Assembly (NCBI GenBank): GCA_033439265.1 | Contig: JAVTVX010000017.1 | Location: 2,451,001 to 2,515,000, forward strand | Source: Dillenia suffruticosa | Lineage: Eukaryota > Streptophyta > Magnoliopsida > Dilleniales > Dilleniaceae | Reading direction: 5' to 3' | DNA: 64,000 bases | Part shown: positions 12,401 to 25,500 of the stretch, in pieces | Numbering within the stretch: position 1 is the stretch's first letter | Layout of the letters: every line of letters begins with the position of its first letter | Notes under the pieces: model-generated | Told to the model about the DNA's origin: nothing | Databases searched by the model: none | What the model saw: the letters and a program-made list of their open reading frames with translations, nothing else | Made by a program: the position numbers and the translations under genes

Positions 12401-13857
12401 AAGACAATGACCAATACTAATATTATCACGAAGCCAAATCCCCCAAATATTCCCACCAATATGTACGGCCTACCGCTTTGCCCCTCGGAGTCCAATTCTG
12501 GGGATGGAGCTGGTGCTTCAGAGCCATCAAAAGGCAGGTCTCTAATAGAATAAAACACTTGACAATCATCAGAACTCCTCTGATTTGGTACATTCCGAAA
12601 GCAGTTTCCAGAAACATTAGCATTGCTTCCATAATCATAGGCAAGGTTGCCTTGGAAGTAATTACCGGACAAATCTATCAATCTAAAACCACTAACTGCA
12701 GTAGTCAGATATCCATAAAACAAATTGTTTGAGAGGTTGAACACTACATTGCTTGCATTTCTGCTCAAACTTACATTGGGCAGATACCCAGTCAAATTGT
12801 TACCTGAAACATCAAGAAATAGCAACTTGGACATTGACCAAAACACATCGGGAAGAGCTCCATCAAAATTGTTATCGCTAAGAACTACCAGCTGGAGGTG
12901 GCGCGAAAACTCTTCCGGCAGTGAACCCCCCAAGCCTGTACGCCCAATCACCAGCCTCTTCAAATTACTCAGCGAACTTATACTCGAAGGCAATGAACCA
13001 GACAAAGAATTCAAGCCAAAATCAAGCTCAACAAGCTGAGAAAGATTACCAAGCTCCGAGGGAACAGAACCAGCAAGACTATTGTCTGATAAATTCAGGA
13101 ACTGAAGCTTAGAAAGTGCACCCAACTCATTTGGAATGGTACCAGAAAGGTAATTTGAAGCCAAGTCGAGCCGTGTAACATTGGCAAGTGAAGCAAAAGC
13201 GGAAGGAATCGACCCGGTAAGCCAATTTCCAGAGAGATCAAGAACAGATAAAGACAACAACTGTCCTAATGAGGCAGGAATTGCAGCCGTAAGCAGATTA
13301 TTAGAGAGATTAAGAACAGAAAGAGACAACAAATTTCCCAGAGAAGATGGGATAGCACCTGCAATATTATTATCGGACAATATAAGCTTATTGAGATTGG
13401 TCAAGTTCCCAAGCGAATTTGGAATGGACCCATTAACTGAAGAAGAGCTGAGGTCAAGCACTTTGAGCGAATTAAGACTCTGCCCGAACCAGGTGGGTAT
13501 GGACCCGGGAAGAGAAAAGCCAGAAGAATTGAAGGAATCTAAAAAGGTAAACTTGGAAAGAGAATCAACGGAGAACTGTGGGTTTTGAAGAGCATAACTG
13601 GTTCTTCTTAACCCAGTAAGTTTGATCCCCACAACTCCCCCATCTTCTCTGCAAGTAATGCCCTTCCATTGAGAACATGGGTCTACTTTCTTAGGCCAGT
13701 CCTTGGCACTAATCCCTAACGATGTTCTAAGCTCAAGCAAAGCTGTCCACTCAACTTCTGAGCTCAATCTTGCTTGTTGGGCTAGTGAGTAGTCGATTGC
13801 GATTAAGAAGAAGAGAAGTGTTTCTAGAAAACGAAGTAGATTGTTTTGACCTTCCAT
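9446..13857 (-). CDS. LRR receptor-like protein kinase (probable pseudokinase), At2g16250 type
   Basis: A plasma-membrane receptor-like protein of about 917 residues. Exons (minus strand): 13857-11849, 11119-10991, 10377-10355 (a 23-nt microexon) and 10038-9446; the phases join without a stop. Order: signal peptide (about 1-25), LRR N-terminal cap with DPCSQWKGITC, about ten LRRs to residue 410, one membrane span (about 464-488, ILVGIFGGFGFVIILVLVIV) and a kinase-like domain from about 535. The ATP lysine is present (VIKKID). The catalytic loop reads HRDVQASSILL, with Gln where active kinases have Lys and Ser for Asn. DFG is replaced around FEVRLGSLSE, so catalysis is unlikely. The C-terminal tail is Ser-rich with KRSSNESHKRSSKEIFPEP. 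The start is the first ATG; the open frame upstream at 13872 begins with TTG. Family placement rests on remembered close similarity to At2g16250; its ligand and function are unknown to me. Confidence 0.93.
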
Positions 13858-14239
13858 GTCTATGAAGACCAAACCGAGGTATAGAGTAGCGAGAGCTTAT
13901 TGTTGATCTTCATCCTCCTTCATTACTCCAACACCACCACCACCACCACCTCCCCATTACTGCAGAGAGAGAAAATTCTCTCTCTTGGATTTAAGGAAAG
14001 GTCATTAATGAGTAAAGCTGTAGACTCAACCGCCTCGGGCCTATAAATCTCTACTATTTAATGTTGCCGGAGGTGCTCTGTCTCTCTCTCTCTCTCTGTG
14101 ACACAGCACAACAACAGAAGTATTATAGACAGAGAGAAACGGTCGAGGATTAATAAGGAGAGCAGAGGAAGTTGGTTTTGGTTCGACTTTAAAAGGTTGT
14201 TGATGGACCGCTCAGATAGACTACGAAGCTAATGAAATG

Positions 14240-14243
<4 letters not shown>

Positions 14244-14282
<39 letters not shown>

Positions 14283-14286
14283 CCTC
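14244..14286. repeat. (CT)n tract upstream of the LRR receptor-like gene
   Basis: A CT run of about 35 bases followed by CCCTCCCTC, some 390 bases upstream of the ATG. Read from the gene's own strand it is a GA tract. It is probably in the promoter or leader. Confidence 0.9.
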
Positions 14287-15788
14287 TGAACTAGGAATGG
14301 TTTAATTGTACTTGGCTGTAGTGTCCCGTTTTGGACACAGCCTGGGTTGGGGAATTCTGAAGGTGTAATGGAGTACGCACCGACTATATAAGAATCGTCA
14401 GCTGTAACCGCATAGCTCTGTAGTTATTCTGAATCTTCCCTTTTCTCTTTCGTGAATGACTGCTTTTCCTTTGTATCCACATACCCCCCGGTGGACCATT
14501 CCTTCGAGAAATCACATCACTTCTTGGCCCAGCCCCCCCCCCCTCTCTCTCTCTCTATCAAAAAGAGAGAAAATAAGCCGTCGAAGATGAAAATATGAAT
14601 AATGAAAAAGAAAAAAAATTTATTTCGTGAAATGGGTAATTCAGATTGGAGTAGGAAGTTTCTTCTTTCCCCATCGTGTCTTTCAAATTTAGATATCATA
14701 TTTGATAAGTCAGGCAGCCCCTCTGTAGAATTTGGAAAATTCTAAAAAAAATTAAAAAAAAAACCCACTTGAGAGAGCAGTCAACAAAGAAAATGACATG
14801 TGTTGGAACTATAATTTTGTGCTTCGCAGGTTTCCGGGACGACTTCCAATAACAAAAAAATATGGCCATCGGTTATTGTTCAAAACTTTTACAAGAGAGA
14901 CCGACAAGACTCAAGTTTATGTCATTTGATAAAAAATTTTAAATTATTCATTTTATTAATTAATATATTTATATTTATTTGTCAAAATTTAACAATGTCA
15001 TCAAAATTCTCGAATAAGAGTAATAAACGGTAAGAGCCTCTTGTTGAGAGAAAAAAAAAAAAAAAACATATGCATTGAACGTGGATTAATAAAGTAAAAG
15101 ACATTCTTGCATTATGAAAAAAGAAAATTAAAAAAAATAAAAAATAAAGACATCCTTTGTGTCTGAAGTGAAAATTAATGTATAATAATCCATCTCATGT
15201 TAGGTGGGATACGACCAAATTTGAGGAAGAGGCCGCTCAAATGATTTATACAAATTTATTAGAAAATATTTGTATATTTTAAAAATATTTAATTTAATTT
15301 AATTTTTATATTTTCATATTTATAACAATAAATTTTCTATATAATATAAACACAATTTATTATAATATTTTATTCACAATAATGAATTATTTTTATATTT
15401 TTATATTGTTTTGCTCTATTTAAAAAAATATATATATAGCTTAAATATATTAAAAAAAAAAAAAGAAACCCTTGACAGCCTTGAATAAATGAGACATTTA
15501 ATGGAGTTCCATAACTGAGAGAAGAAGACTAACCAATAAAAAACAAAACCCACCCGAATGAATAAATAAACAAGAAGTCTAGGGGTGGGGTGGAGAATAA
15601 AGCAAAAATTGGAAAAATAGTAAACGTGTTATGAAAGAAGTCCTAAATTAAGACAAATACAACTATTTCCTTTTTGTTTTTCTCAATAGTTTTCAAATCT
15701 TCTATAATTAATTTACTTACTTTTCTTCCTCTCACTCTTATACGTCATCTAGAATTACACCTAAAAAGATGGGCGAAAGAGAATAAAC

Positions 15789-15821
15789 AGGGAGAGGGAG
15801 AGGGAGAGGGAGAGGGAGAGA
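15789..15821 (+). repeat. (GGGAGA)n minisatellite
   Basis: Five or more head-to-tail GGGAGA units. The regularly spaced G3 runs could form a G-quadruplex on the plus strand. Confidence 0.9.
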
Positions 15822-15942
15822 CAGCAACGGGAAAGAGCAACTTGCCACATTATTTCCAGCACTCTGTCGTGGCAGAGACACCGTTGCCTTTTTCTTTTTT
15901 CTTTTCCTCTTCTCCTCCTGATTTTAATGACGTTCATGCAAT

Positions 15943-16027
15943 ATCTCTACAAAGATAATGTAGTGGTTATAATTCTTTTCTTTTGATTTAAAAATCCCAG
16001 ATTCAAATTTCTATAAAAAAAAAAATA
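15943..16027 (+). mobile_element. Short SINE with an A-rich tail
   Basis: About 85 bp with an A-box-like TGTAGTGGTTA and a B-box-like AGATTCAAATT, ending in an A-rich tail. ACGTTCATGCAAT (15930-15942) and ACGCCCATGCAAT (16028-16040) flank it as a 13-bp target duplication with two mismatches. It resembles the element at 59321-59410, so the two look like one family. Confidence 0.65.
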
Positions 16028-16040
16028 ACGCCCATGCAAT

Positions 16041-18129
16041 TGACATGCAATATTGTCAACTCTTGTGCATAATCACAATTATAACGTTTTTCTTTAGCTT
16101 AGATGTAATCTCTTTTTTTTTTTTTTCCTTTTAGTTTGAAAGTAACTAGAACTAAGAGGCGTTTAGTTTCGTGCTTTCTGGAATTAAAATGAAATTTAAA
16201 ATAAAAAATTTTAAAAATCTATATTTTCAATTAAATATAGATTTTATTCCTAAATCTTATCATCATTTCATGTGGGGCCGTTGCTCTCCCACGTTAAATC
16301 CCTTAACATACTAAAAAATATTTTCTAAACTTATCATAAGAATATTATGCAGAATTTATTAATTGCTGGCAAGCGCTCTCAAGGATGACCCACGACGAAT
16401 CCATGTCCATCCATCACAGTCGCAACGCAACAAGGGAGAAGAATCGGTCAAAGGAAGAAAATTTTAAATATCATAAAAAATAATAATAATAATTATAAAA
16501 AAGATAATCAATAGAGGGGAAGCACAGACAAGAGATGTCCTAAACAGGAAGAGTGAGGTGACCCATGTGGTACAATTATTAGACGCGTAAATCCAACGTG
16601 GGCCCGACAATCGCCGTGTCGAGATCTCCCTATCACCCGAGAAATTTTTTTAAAAGACTAAATATTATTCTCCCACGAAGAAAAGTGAAACATGATCCGT
16701 GCGCCAGCTGGTTTCCGTAGTGTCGGCTGTTTTGTGTTGCCAAGTCAGGATCTGGTTACGTGTAAGAGGTCTATTGGTTGGTTCTTAAGTGTGAGTAGGA
16801 CCTTTTGACTTGGTCTTCGGGAATTGGAAGACGGGACACGTCGGCCAAAGATCGCTTCGGGGTTCTCCTTTCCTCTTTGGACGATTCCGCTCGTGTCTGG
16901 TCGACCGCTTCGCATCACATCACTCATCAATGATCATCTGGATATATACTTTATGAACAAATCATTTATTTAAACACAAAAGAACTCCATCACTATTATC
17001 GGTAATTCTTTTCTTTTAATTTTAATTGTAAGATAGCACTGTAAAATCAATCCTGTTTTGTTTTTGTACTATAGTATATCACAAATAAAACTTTGTATAA
17101 TCCTCTCTCTCTCTCTTGACCTCTAATTGTTTTCAACTGGGTGAGAATACTTTGGAAGAAATCAGTAGCAGTCATTTTCAAGAAGCTAAGTTGTAGACGT
17201 TGATAAAGGATGATTTCACACTATGCATTGTGGCATCAATGATCAATCAATTGAAGAAGTTAATATGAAATTGAAAAAAGCTTACCAACTCATCACTCTC
17301 CAAAAAAATTAATGTCAGAAGAATTTTAAAATTCAGCCATCTTCAACCCATATCACTGTCTAAGTAAAAGAAAATAATAATAATTAAAATATCTGAGCAA
17401 ATAAGAGATCCCAATAGATTCAATCACATAAAGCTATAATAGATATTAATAAGTTTTATAATATTTGGATTGGATAAGTAAAAAAACAAAATGCAGATAC
17501 TATTGACAGCAGAGGCAAAAACAGAGAGGCCAATATTTTTCATGTCCGAACGCGGCGCAAGGTACCAATGAACGGATGTGTTGGTTATGAAGTTAGTATT
17601 TTGTCTACATGGCCTGCATCCTTGCCAGTGGCAGGCACAAAATGCCACTTTGACCCAGTCTAGTAGTGAGCGGACGTTGGAACTTCACATTCACCAACAG
17701 CTTTCTTTATTCTTGGTAGATTTGGATTATCGTGACGGAGTCACTTTATGAAAGATCCTACTCTCAGAAAATTTTAAGATCAATTCAGTGGCTAGGCCCC
17801 AGCCATATTCAGAAAGTTGCTCTAGTGGCCTGAATACGAGGTTCCTTAAAACAAATAAATAAATAAATAAATATAAGGCTCAGAGCATTGAACCATGATT
17901 TGAAAGAAAATGGTAAAGCAGTTGTTGATGGACAATGGATCTAGAAAAAGGTAATAGTTAGCCCATGTTCTTACCCGGTCAAACTCAAATTTAAAAAAAT
18001 AAATAAATAAATAATAAGCATTATGCAAATGGACTCAACACATTTACTAAACATGACAAAGTAAATAATGAACTCAATGATTGTCTAGTCGGGACAGTGA
18101 GAAGAAACGGTCATAAACATAAAAAAAAA
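16041..18129. other. Intergenic, no gene recognised
   Basis: AT-rich sequence with poly(A/T) runs and an AAAT repeat near 17851-17872. The short open frames have no recognisable motif. Nothing else is visible. Confidence 0.5.
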
Positions 18130-18353
18130 AATCGATCGTTTGAGTTGACTCAACTGAATATGTGGTTAAATATTTTTAAATATGGTTGAGATTCGATTTT
18201 CGTTGAAAATATCGGACCCTTATGTGTATGGAGTGTTTTCTGTTAGGAGATTTGTCTTTCGAAAGAAATCACTGTAGCAGTCGATCGGATTAGTAGAGAC
18301 GAAGACTCGAATATCGGGTAGTGTTCAAAACATGGTTAAAAAAAAAAAAAAAA
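18130..18353 (+). mobile_element. SINE copy with poly(A) tail
   Basis: A repeat of about 220 bp with a tRNA-like head (a B-box-like GAGATTCGATTTTCG), a body with ATCGGACCCTTATGTGTATGG, a 3' domain GATCGGATTAGTAGAGACGA and CGAATATCGGGTAGTGTTC, then poly(A). It is the same family as the copies at 51259-51986, 35955-36118 (reversed) and, in its 3' part, 19366-19493. The GGATTAGTC block resembles the 3' domain of plant Au SINEs, from memory. I did not find a clean target duplication. Confidence 0.7.
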
Positions 18354-19365
18354 CCGGGGAAAGAACACAAGCCAGATTGTTGGGTGATCCCTGGCGGTTG
18401 CTGCGCGGCTCGGGATCTAAGAGGGTGAAACTTCTACCTGGGAAATTCTCCGGGGTTAATAGGGCATTTCAGTTTAGCCTTTTTTTTTTTTTTTTGGCTA
18501 TTTTCCGCCAATTTCTTTCTATTTATCTTTAGGAAGATGTTTAGCATTTTAATATTTGTTTCCTAGTTTATTTCACATTGTATTTTCAGTTTTGACAGAT
18601 CTTCATTAATTAGAAACTGGGTTTCCTTTTTCTTGGTTTGGGGGGGGGGGTTAAGGTCTAATATTTTTCCTGCATTAATATTTATTTCTACCATGAGATA
18701 AAACTATAACTCAAATAAAAAATTCTATGGTATTCAAAGAAAATAGCTGCACTGATATTTCTATCCACCCTTTCATTTAGCTAAACTAATGTAATAAATA
18801 GTAATATACACCTACAAATTAATTAACTTATCCAACAATTATTAGTATTAATATAAGTCTAAAAGAACCGATTGGACGCCAACATCAGGATGCAGCAATC
18901 TTTTTTGTTTGTATAAAAATTCATAAATTTTGTTATAAAATAATTAATTTAAATGATTGTTTTCATTTCTTTTTTTTTTTGGTTTTTTTTGGGGGGGGGG
19001 GGTTTGATAACTCCATCGGGCCCTACCAAATCAACTCGTATTGGTTAGGCACTTGAATTCAACATTTTTGGCTGGTGAATACTCCAAAGAGCAGCCCCTC
19101 AACGCCAAAACAAGGATGAATACTAAATGAATGCCCAGGCCGACATAATTCAGTGGCTCTCAAGATTATGCGCGTTTTCATGAACCACACCTTCTGATCT
19201 AGGCAAACAAACAAATTCAGAAGCAACACTCGAGGCCTTTCTATTCAGTGTAATGGCTCTAACCAATGAAATAGACCACAAATTAGGATATTTGACCCGA
19301 GTTGAGACAAGTTGTATGTAAAGTTCAAGGCAACTACTCCTACTTGCTTAATACTTAATCGTGTC

Positions 19366-19493
19366 GCATGGAGTCGGCTACGTTGGGAAACCCCTATCCC
19401 CTAAGAGGGACCTCAATCGAGTTGATTCGGATTAGTCGGGGTGAGCCTCCAGACACCGGGTGGTGGACAAAGTCCAAGGGTACCAAAAAAGAA
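19366..19493 (+). mobile_element. 5'-truncated SINE with perfect target duplication
   Basis: A 128-bp insertion bounded by a perfect 16-bp repeat, AATACTTAATCGTGTC, at 19350-19365 and 19494-19509. It contains CGGATTAGTCGGGGTGAGCC and CAGACACCGGGTGGTGG and ends with a short A-rich tail. This is the 3' part of the SINE family seen at 18130 and 51259. The perfect target repeat suggests a fairly young insertion. Confidence 0.85.
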
Positions 19494-19509
19494 AATACTT
19501 AATCGTGTC

Positions 19510-22500
19510 TTTCAAATCCTCAGCCACTGATTTCATCAAGTAAATAAGTTGATTTCATAACAGAAGTTTATAGATTGCTATAACTAGTGTAGGACATCGA
19601 CTAAAGAAGAACTATGACATGACTTAGGAGGTAGTCTTTAATCCAACTGCTGACCAACTAATGCTTGCTTAATCATTAAACTCTAATACTGTGTTAGTGA
19701 CCCATGCTTACCAAGAAATATGTTTATATACAGGGAAACTGGACGATATCCATGACCACAATAAATAATAATAGCAAGTTAGACCTATATAGAAGAGTTT
19801 AAGTTTAATCAATTGGCCAATTGTTTCAAATCAATGAATTTCTAGGTAAATTAAGATGTTATAATACTGCTGGACCCCCCTAGACACCTAACCGTGAATT
19901 CCCTGTGGATATAAGTAAATGAACAGGCTGGACAAAGAAGGCTCCATGAAAGAAACAAGTACTCCCAGATATAAAAAACAAGGCTCCTAGTGCAGAACCT
20001 CCTATCCTAGCACATTAAATATACCTGGACACCTCTATCGGACGGCACCTATTCAGCTAACTCTTCCCCCTTCAGCCCACATCAAGTTGGATCCTGTCAT
20101 AGAGCACTTATCTACCCTATAACCCAAGTAGCTGCCCGAATATTGAAGGCTAAGTGCTCGTATTACGTTCTAATCAAACCTTAATGTGCTATGAAACATC
20201 ATAAATTACTTAATCTGGCACAAATGCACGTATTTTTGAAGTTCCCTTCTCCTCAGCATATTATACATAAGTAGTTTTAGCAGCTCAAGGACTGGATGAT
20301 CAAGACTATTGGGAGAAAAATAACAATCTAAAAAAGGCATTTCATCTGCGTCCTACCACTACTGAGGTAAAACTGCAGGGAAGGGTTAATGTAAAACCTA
20401 AAAGCTTCTTCAACAAATCCAGTGCAGGCTTAGACTTCACTAATTAGCATACGCAGAGTGGCAGTAATTTGAAAGGGTATAACAAATCTAGACCTCTAGA
20501 AGTTCATCTGTAAACTCAGATATACTCTGCTGTGGAAAGTAAAATAGTTTTCTATATTGCGACCTTATCTCACCTTGTGATTTAATCAAGGAGAGTGTAC
20601 CATTGCACCACACTACTTGCTGAAATGAAGTCCCAAGTAATCACTGCAGTTCCGAGTGTGTCTGCAGCCAAGAAGCTTGATCAAATTTTGAATTTCATAG
20701 TGCTCTGGCACGATTTACAATGTTGCAGGTGCCAATGTTGGATTCCTTTAATTCACAAAAAGTTCCCAGATAAATGAAAATTATTCATAATCATCAAATA
20801 TGTGCCCAAGGTAACATAAAAAATTCTGAGAGTGGAAAAACAAATTAAATATTTACTTATATTTGAAAGGAAACGGGCAAGAACTGATTATAATCATTAT
20901 GGTACTTTTGGGACGCCTCCAAATCTGTGGAGTTAGCTTATTATCGCAAGCTAGAAAAAATAATGAAGTGGAATTTCTGATCTTGAGGAGGAAATATCAA
21001 GAAAGGACAGCAACAATTTGTAACATCATTAAAATCAGGGTACTGCATATCCACTTAAAGCACCTAAAGTAAAAACAAGAATAAAACAAAACAAAAGAAA
21101 GGCTAATTAGCCTAATGGAATAACATAACAATCAGATCAAGTTGCCTATATTCTGATCGCTGCAGTCTTTCTAAGTTGTCTTGCTAGATATTGGCCCACG
21201 GAATTTAGGAATTCAACGTTAGTGGTCCAAAATAGTGATCCTGTAGACAACTTACACTGCTCCTTCACCTGCAGCCTTTTAAATACTATTTATTGCCTAT
21301 TCACAAATAAAGATGCTTTTCCAGTTCCAAAGGTTTGAATCTCCTCTTTTTCCCTCTAAAACATCCTCTCAAATAAAAGAAAAAAATGCAGTGATTTTAA
21401 GCCTCTAACAGAAGTTCATGTAATATTTGTTACTTTTTCTCCAGAATACAGCTGCTATATCTATAGTAAAGCACCTCCAATGGCCATCCTTTTACTGCTT
21501 TGTCTACAAATAGCCACTTGGTGCATTTCATATTTGGAGATTTCAATGCTTACACTTGTGGTTGTTTGCATGAGAAATGCAGGTCATCTAACATGTAAGA
21601 TCAGATGGCAGCAAAAGCAATTAATTAACTTTTTTCCCAAAAAAAAAAAAGAAAAGAAGGGCAGCTGGATACAGAAGCATAGATTCATCTGGAAGCTAAA
21701 AAATCAGGGAGCAGAAGTAGAAAACAAATAATGGGATTGCAGTTAATTTGTGTAACTTGAAATCTAGAGGATTCTGTGCCACAGTTAAACTGTGCAGCAG
21801 ATAAATAGGTTTATCAAAATTGCCTCGTTTTATACCTTTTATTGGACTACCAATGAAGCTAAATTAATACCAGAAATTTAAAGCCAACAAAGACACAGGG
21901 GCAACCCCCACCCACCCCCACCCAAAAATAAATAAATAAAGAAACAAATATACCAACAAACGACCATGCAGAATCACAGGAGTGATTGCTTTCAAGCTCT
22001 TCTGAACAAACAAATGACATGGTTGGGAAGCAATAAACATGAAATAATACATTCATATTGCCCAAAGTCCCTTAGAACATTGTGACACTTACATCAGCAC
22101 ACGAATTCAATCCTTAATCCTAGAGTCTTTGTACATCTTACAGGATTCTGCAAGTCCATAATATGGCCATAACCTTTTTATTTCTGGCTCTGCATATTAC
22201 CGTGGCACATTATGTCTGAACACAATAATCAAGCTGTGTAATCGTGAAAAACTACTCATTTTAGGGTAGCATTGTTTGACGTTCAATGTGACATCCCAGA
22301 ACTCAGCTAAAAAGCACATCCAACTTTCCCCCTTTCTTTTCCTTGATAGGTTTCTTTTTTTTTTTCCCCAAGTTTTCTTTTTCCTTTTTATTTATTTTTT
22401 TAATATCATTGTTCTGAAGAACATTGGAAGACAGATGAATTCAGCCGGACATGCATAAAATGTATCTTTAAGTCCTAAGAGAAGTTTCATGTCCCCATCA

Positions 22501-25500
22501 AACATAACAACAGAATACGTCTTTCTGCATGTCGCCCATAAGGCTATAATGGAAGCCCTACCTTGAGATCCTTCTCTCCTTTCAACAACTAGATAAGCCA
22601 GATAGATTTTATTATATTTGCTCCTACTTTCTCTTAGATATTCTGACAAAATTTTCGATGCATGTGGATTCTTTAGATCAGGTCTACTTCCTCTTCAAAA
22701 GGTCGCAGATTCCTTGTCCATAGACCTAAATAGATATTATATTTCCTAAACAGTCCGATCTTTTTTGAGCCCACCTTGAGAGCACCATACTTTGACACAA
22801 CTTATAACATAAGGACCCATATGCAAAACTTGCAGGAAGGACCTTGTAGGGAATTAGTCTTCGAAGCTGTTGAAAGCGAAAGGAGAGGCATCCATTGAAG
22901 TCACTTTATGCTGGAAAATGACAGGGACGATAAGGATTCCAAATATCACCAAGATGGTGCATTTCAAAGAATCAGCTTTCGTTTTCAACAAATGATAACT
23001 CGTACCCACTTGACATCTATACTCATAATGACTAGAAATTCTGTAGGGTACAACTCCCTCTCTCCAACATCACTGAAATTGTTTAGTCAATTCACCTACA
23101 GATGAAAAAATAATATGCCAAACACCTTTAATTGGACCTTACCTTGTTTTAGACCTAATTACCATTTTCTGGGGTTGGGTTGTTTAGGGGAAGACAGGAA
23201 AATTGATGGAGTTTAAAGTTCATATATAATCCCAGTATGTCTCTTCACATGTTTGTTTATAACATTACATATAAATTCATCATTTGCATGTGGGTGGACC
23301 ACAAAAACACTAGCCAATTATCCTTAATCCTTGAATTTCCACCCCCAAGGTGCTATAGAATAACAAAAGCTCAGCAAATAGAAAACTCCTTCCTGCCCCA
23401 TCCAAAAAATATATATATATATAACCTGTCAAGTCTGTAAGAACAAGCCAGTTATATCAGTCCACTTTGGCAATCTTAGGCTAGATGCTCTGCTACGTGC
23501 TGACAGGGAAGAACTTTCAGAACATTAGCATGTCAATCTGTTAATTCATTACCTTGAAGAGATTAATATTGACATGGAAAAATGACAAAGGCAGATGATG
23601 TGCACAAAATGTTTTCGAAATTCCAGGAATAATGCTGATATTAGTTCTATTTCAGAAACAACCGAATGCATAACCATTAGAGTTTGATATTAACATCATA
23701 GGTTGAGTGTTACTCCTTCAAACTAACTCTACCGAAAAGAAAAAAGCTTTGATTGGAGGTCAAGTTGCAAAATCTTAAGATAATATAAATGATATACAAA
23801 AGCACAAATAAGGAACATATCAGCATTTATGGCTTCAATATTGTCATATTACTTGATTCTCATTATTCCTTCTTATTTCTTGGTTGCCGATTCCTTTCAT
23901 TCGTTACAACCAGACAACATGGCTTTTCTACCATTCCTTTTGCTATCCTCACTAGATGTGCTTTCTTCTTTCAGTAAATGTATCGATTGATTTGGAAGCA
24001 TACTTTTTTCCCTGATTTTTGCAAAAGATCCTGTAATTGTGGTCTGCATCTCAAGGATAGACTGATGATTCTCTTCTGAGAGAAGTGGCTGACTCCCAGT
24101 TCCTATCAGGCATATTAGATATATTGTACACAAGAATCTGGTCAAGATCACAATGGCATACATGAAAATACATCTAGCCAATGACCATTAAAGGCCAAAG
24201 GTAACCAGGTTCAACTTGCAGTAGAAAGGCCACTGAGAATGGGAAGATTCTATAAAAGCTATTGAGAGAGAAAGAAAAGGTATCAATATCGATCAACTTC
24301 CACAATGGATAGACAAGGATGATAAGGATTCTGTAACAAGATCAAGCACTTCAGATGCTGACGTTTTAGCAACAGTACTTTGCAAAGATCTGCATTACTT
24401 TTCAAATCAATCATCCCAGTACAGCCAGCATGACATCAAAACCCCAATTTCACAATACTTGACTTGCAAATCTGTGAAATGACTAAACAGGCTGAATTTA
24501 ATCAACTAGCATGCTATAATGTTCCAAATGTTTTCAGGCAGTTTTTCGCCTAGCATGAGCGGCGACGGCATCTAAGATGCCAAACAAATAACAAACCGAG
24601 CCTTAATCCTAAATTTTGGTTAAAGAAAAATTACTTTGCCCAAAGCTATTCCCAATAACTTCTTAGTTATAACAAAAATAATGAAATGCATTGCAAAAAC
24701 TACGTTTCAACCTGACAAAATATCACATGTCAGGAATCTACTCCCATAAAAACTGCATATAAATGAATTGCAGATGGCATCTTAAGAATATGGACTGAAA
24801 AAATGGCCTTTGTGTAATACCTAATCAAATTGCAAAGAGATTTTTCCTCATTTGCTCAGCAATCATGAATTGATATTGTCTGCTTGTCAAGATACTCTAG
24901 ATTCTAATCTTGGCAAAAAGGTTCATGATTCCCTTCTATCCTGATCAGAACGTGCTATTAAGTAGGCCTTTTTAATGGCCACGAATTGCAATAGGATTCT
25001 ATCGGCTTAAAAGTTGAAAGATACCCAATGCAATAGACTCCGTCACTGTACAGAGACATGACAACTCCAGACAGCCTAGACTTCACACAAGAGAGTCTTA
25101 AAGGAGTAAAGCAACATCCAGTCATGCCTTCAGTTCCACAACAAATTATCTCACTGTGTGGCCAGCAAACTAGTGTGAAGTGTAGCAAAAACATCACAAA
25201 CAGTACACCCTACAAACATGAGAGTGTAGAGGGTTTCTATATGTAGGCACTCGAAACTATCAAATTTGTATATCCACTGTACTAGTTCATGTGGGCTGCA
25301 AAAAACACCTGCAAGAGTGACATTTTAAATTGCTCTATAAACCAGCATTTAAAATCTTACAATGACAATAAGCTTAGAAAGCCTTGCCCTGCCTCGGGGA
25401 GAAAGGGTTCCAATGATTACCATTCATTACTTAGCTCCACCTTGGTATCGGCAGACAGAACACAAGTTTCACAGGTTAACACAAATGCAGTAAAAAGAAA

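Larger units (their letters stand above)
13858..15942. other. Upstream region of the LRR gene and intergenic sequence
   Basis: This holds the 5' leader and promoter of the receptor-like gene, with CT tracts near 14077-14097 and 14244-14286 and a C/CT tract near 14531-14558. AT-rich sequence follows, with a GGGAGA minisatellite at 15789-15821. No coding frame here is convincing. Confidence 0.6.

Noticed and set aside
12218-13588. Several open frames on the plus strand opposite the LRR gene
   Set aside because: They are antisense shadows of LRR codon patterns without any motif of their own.
13858-13872. Upstream extension of the LRR receptor-like frame
   Set aside because: It starts at TTG; the first ATG (13857) directly precedes a good signal peptide.
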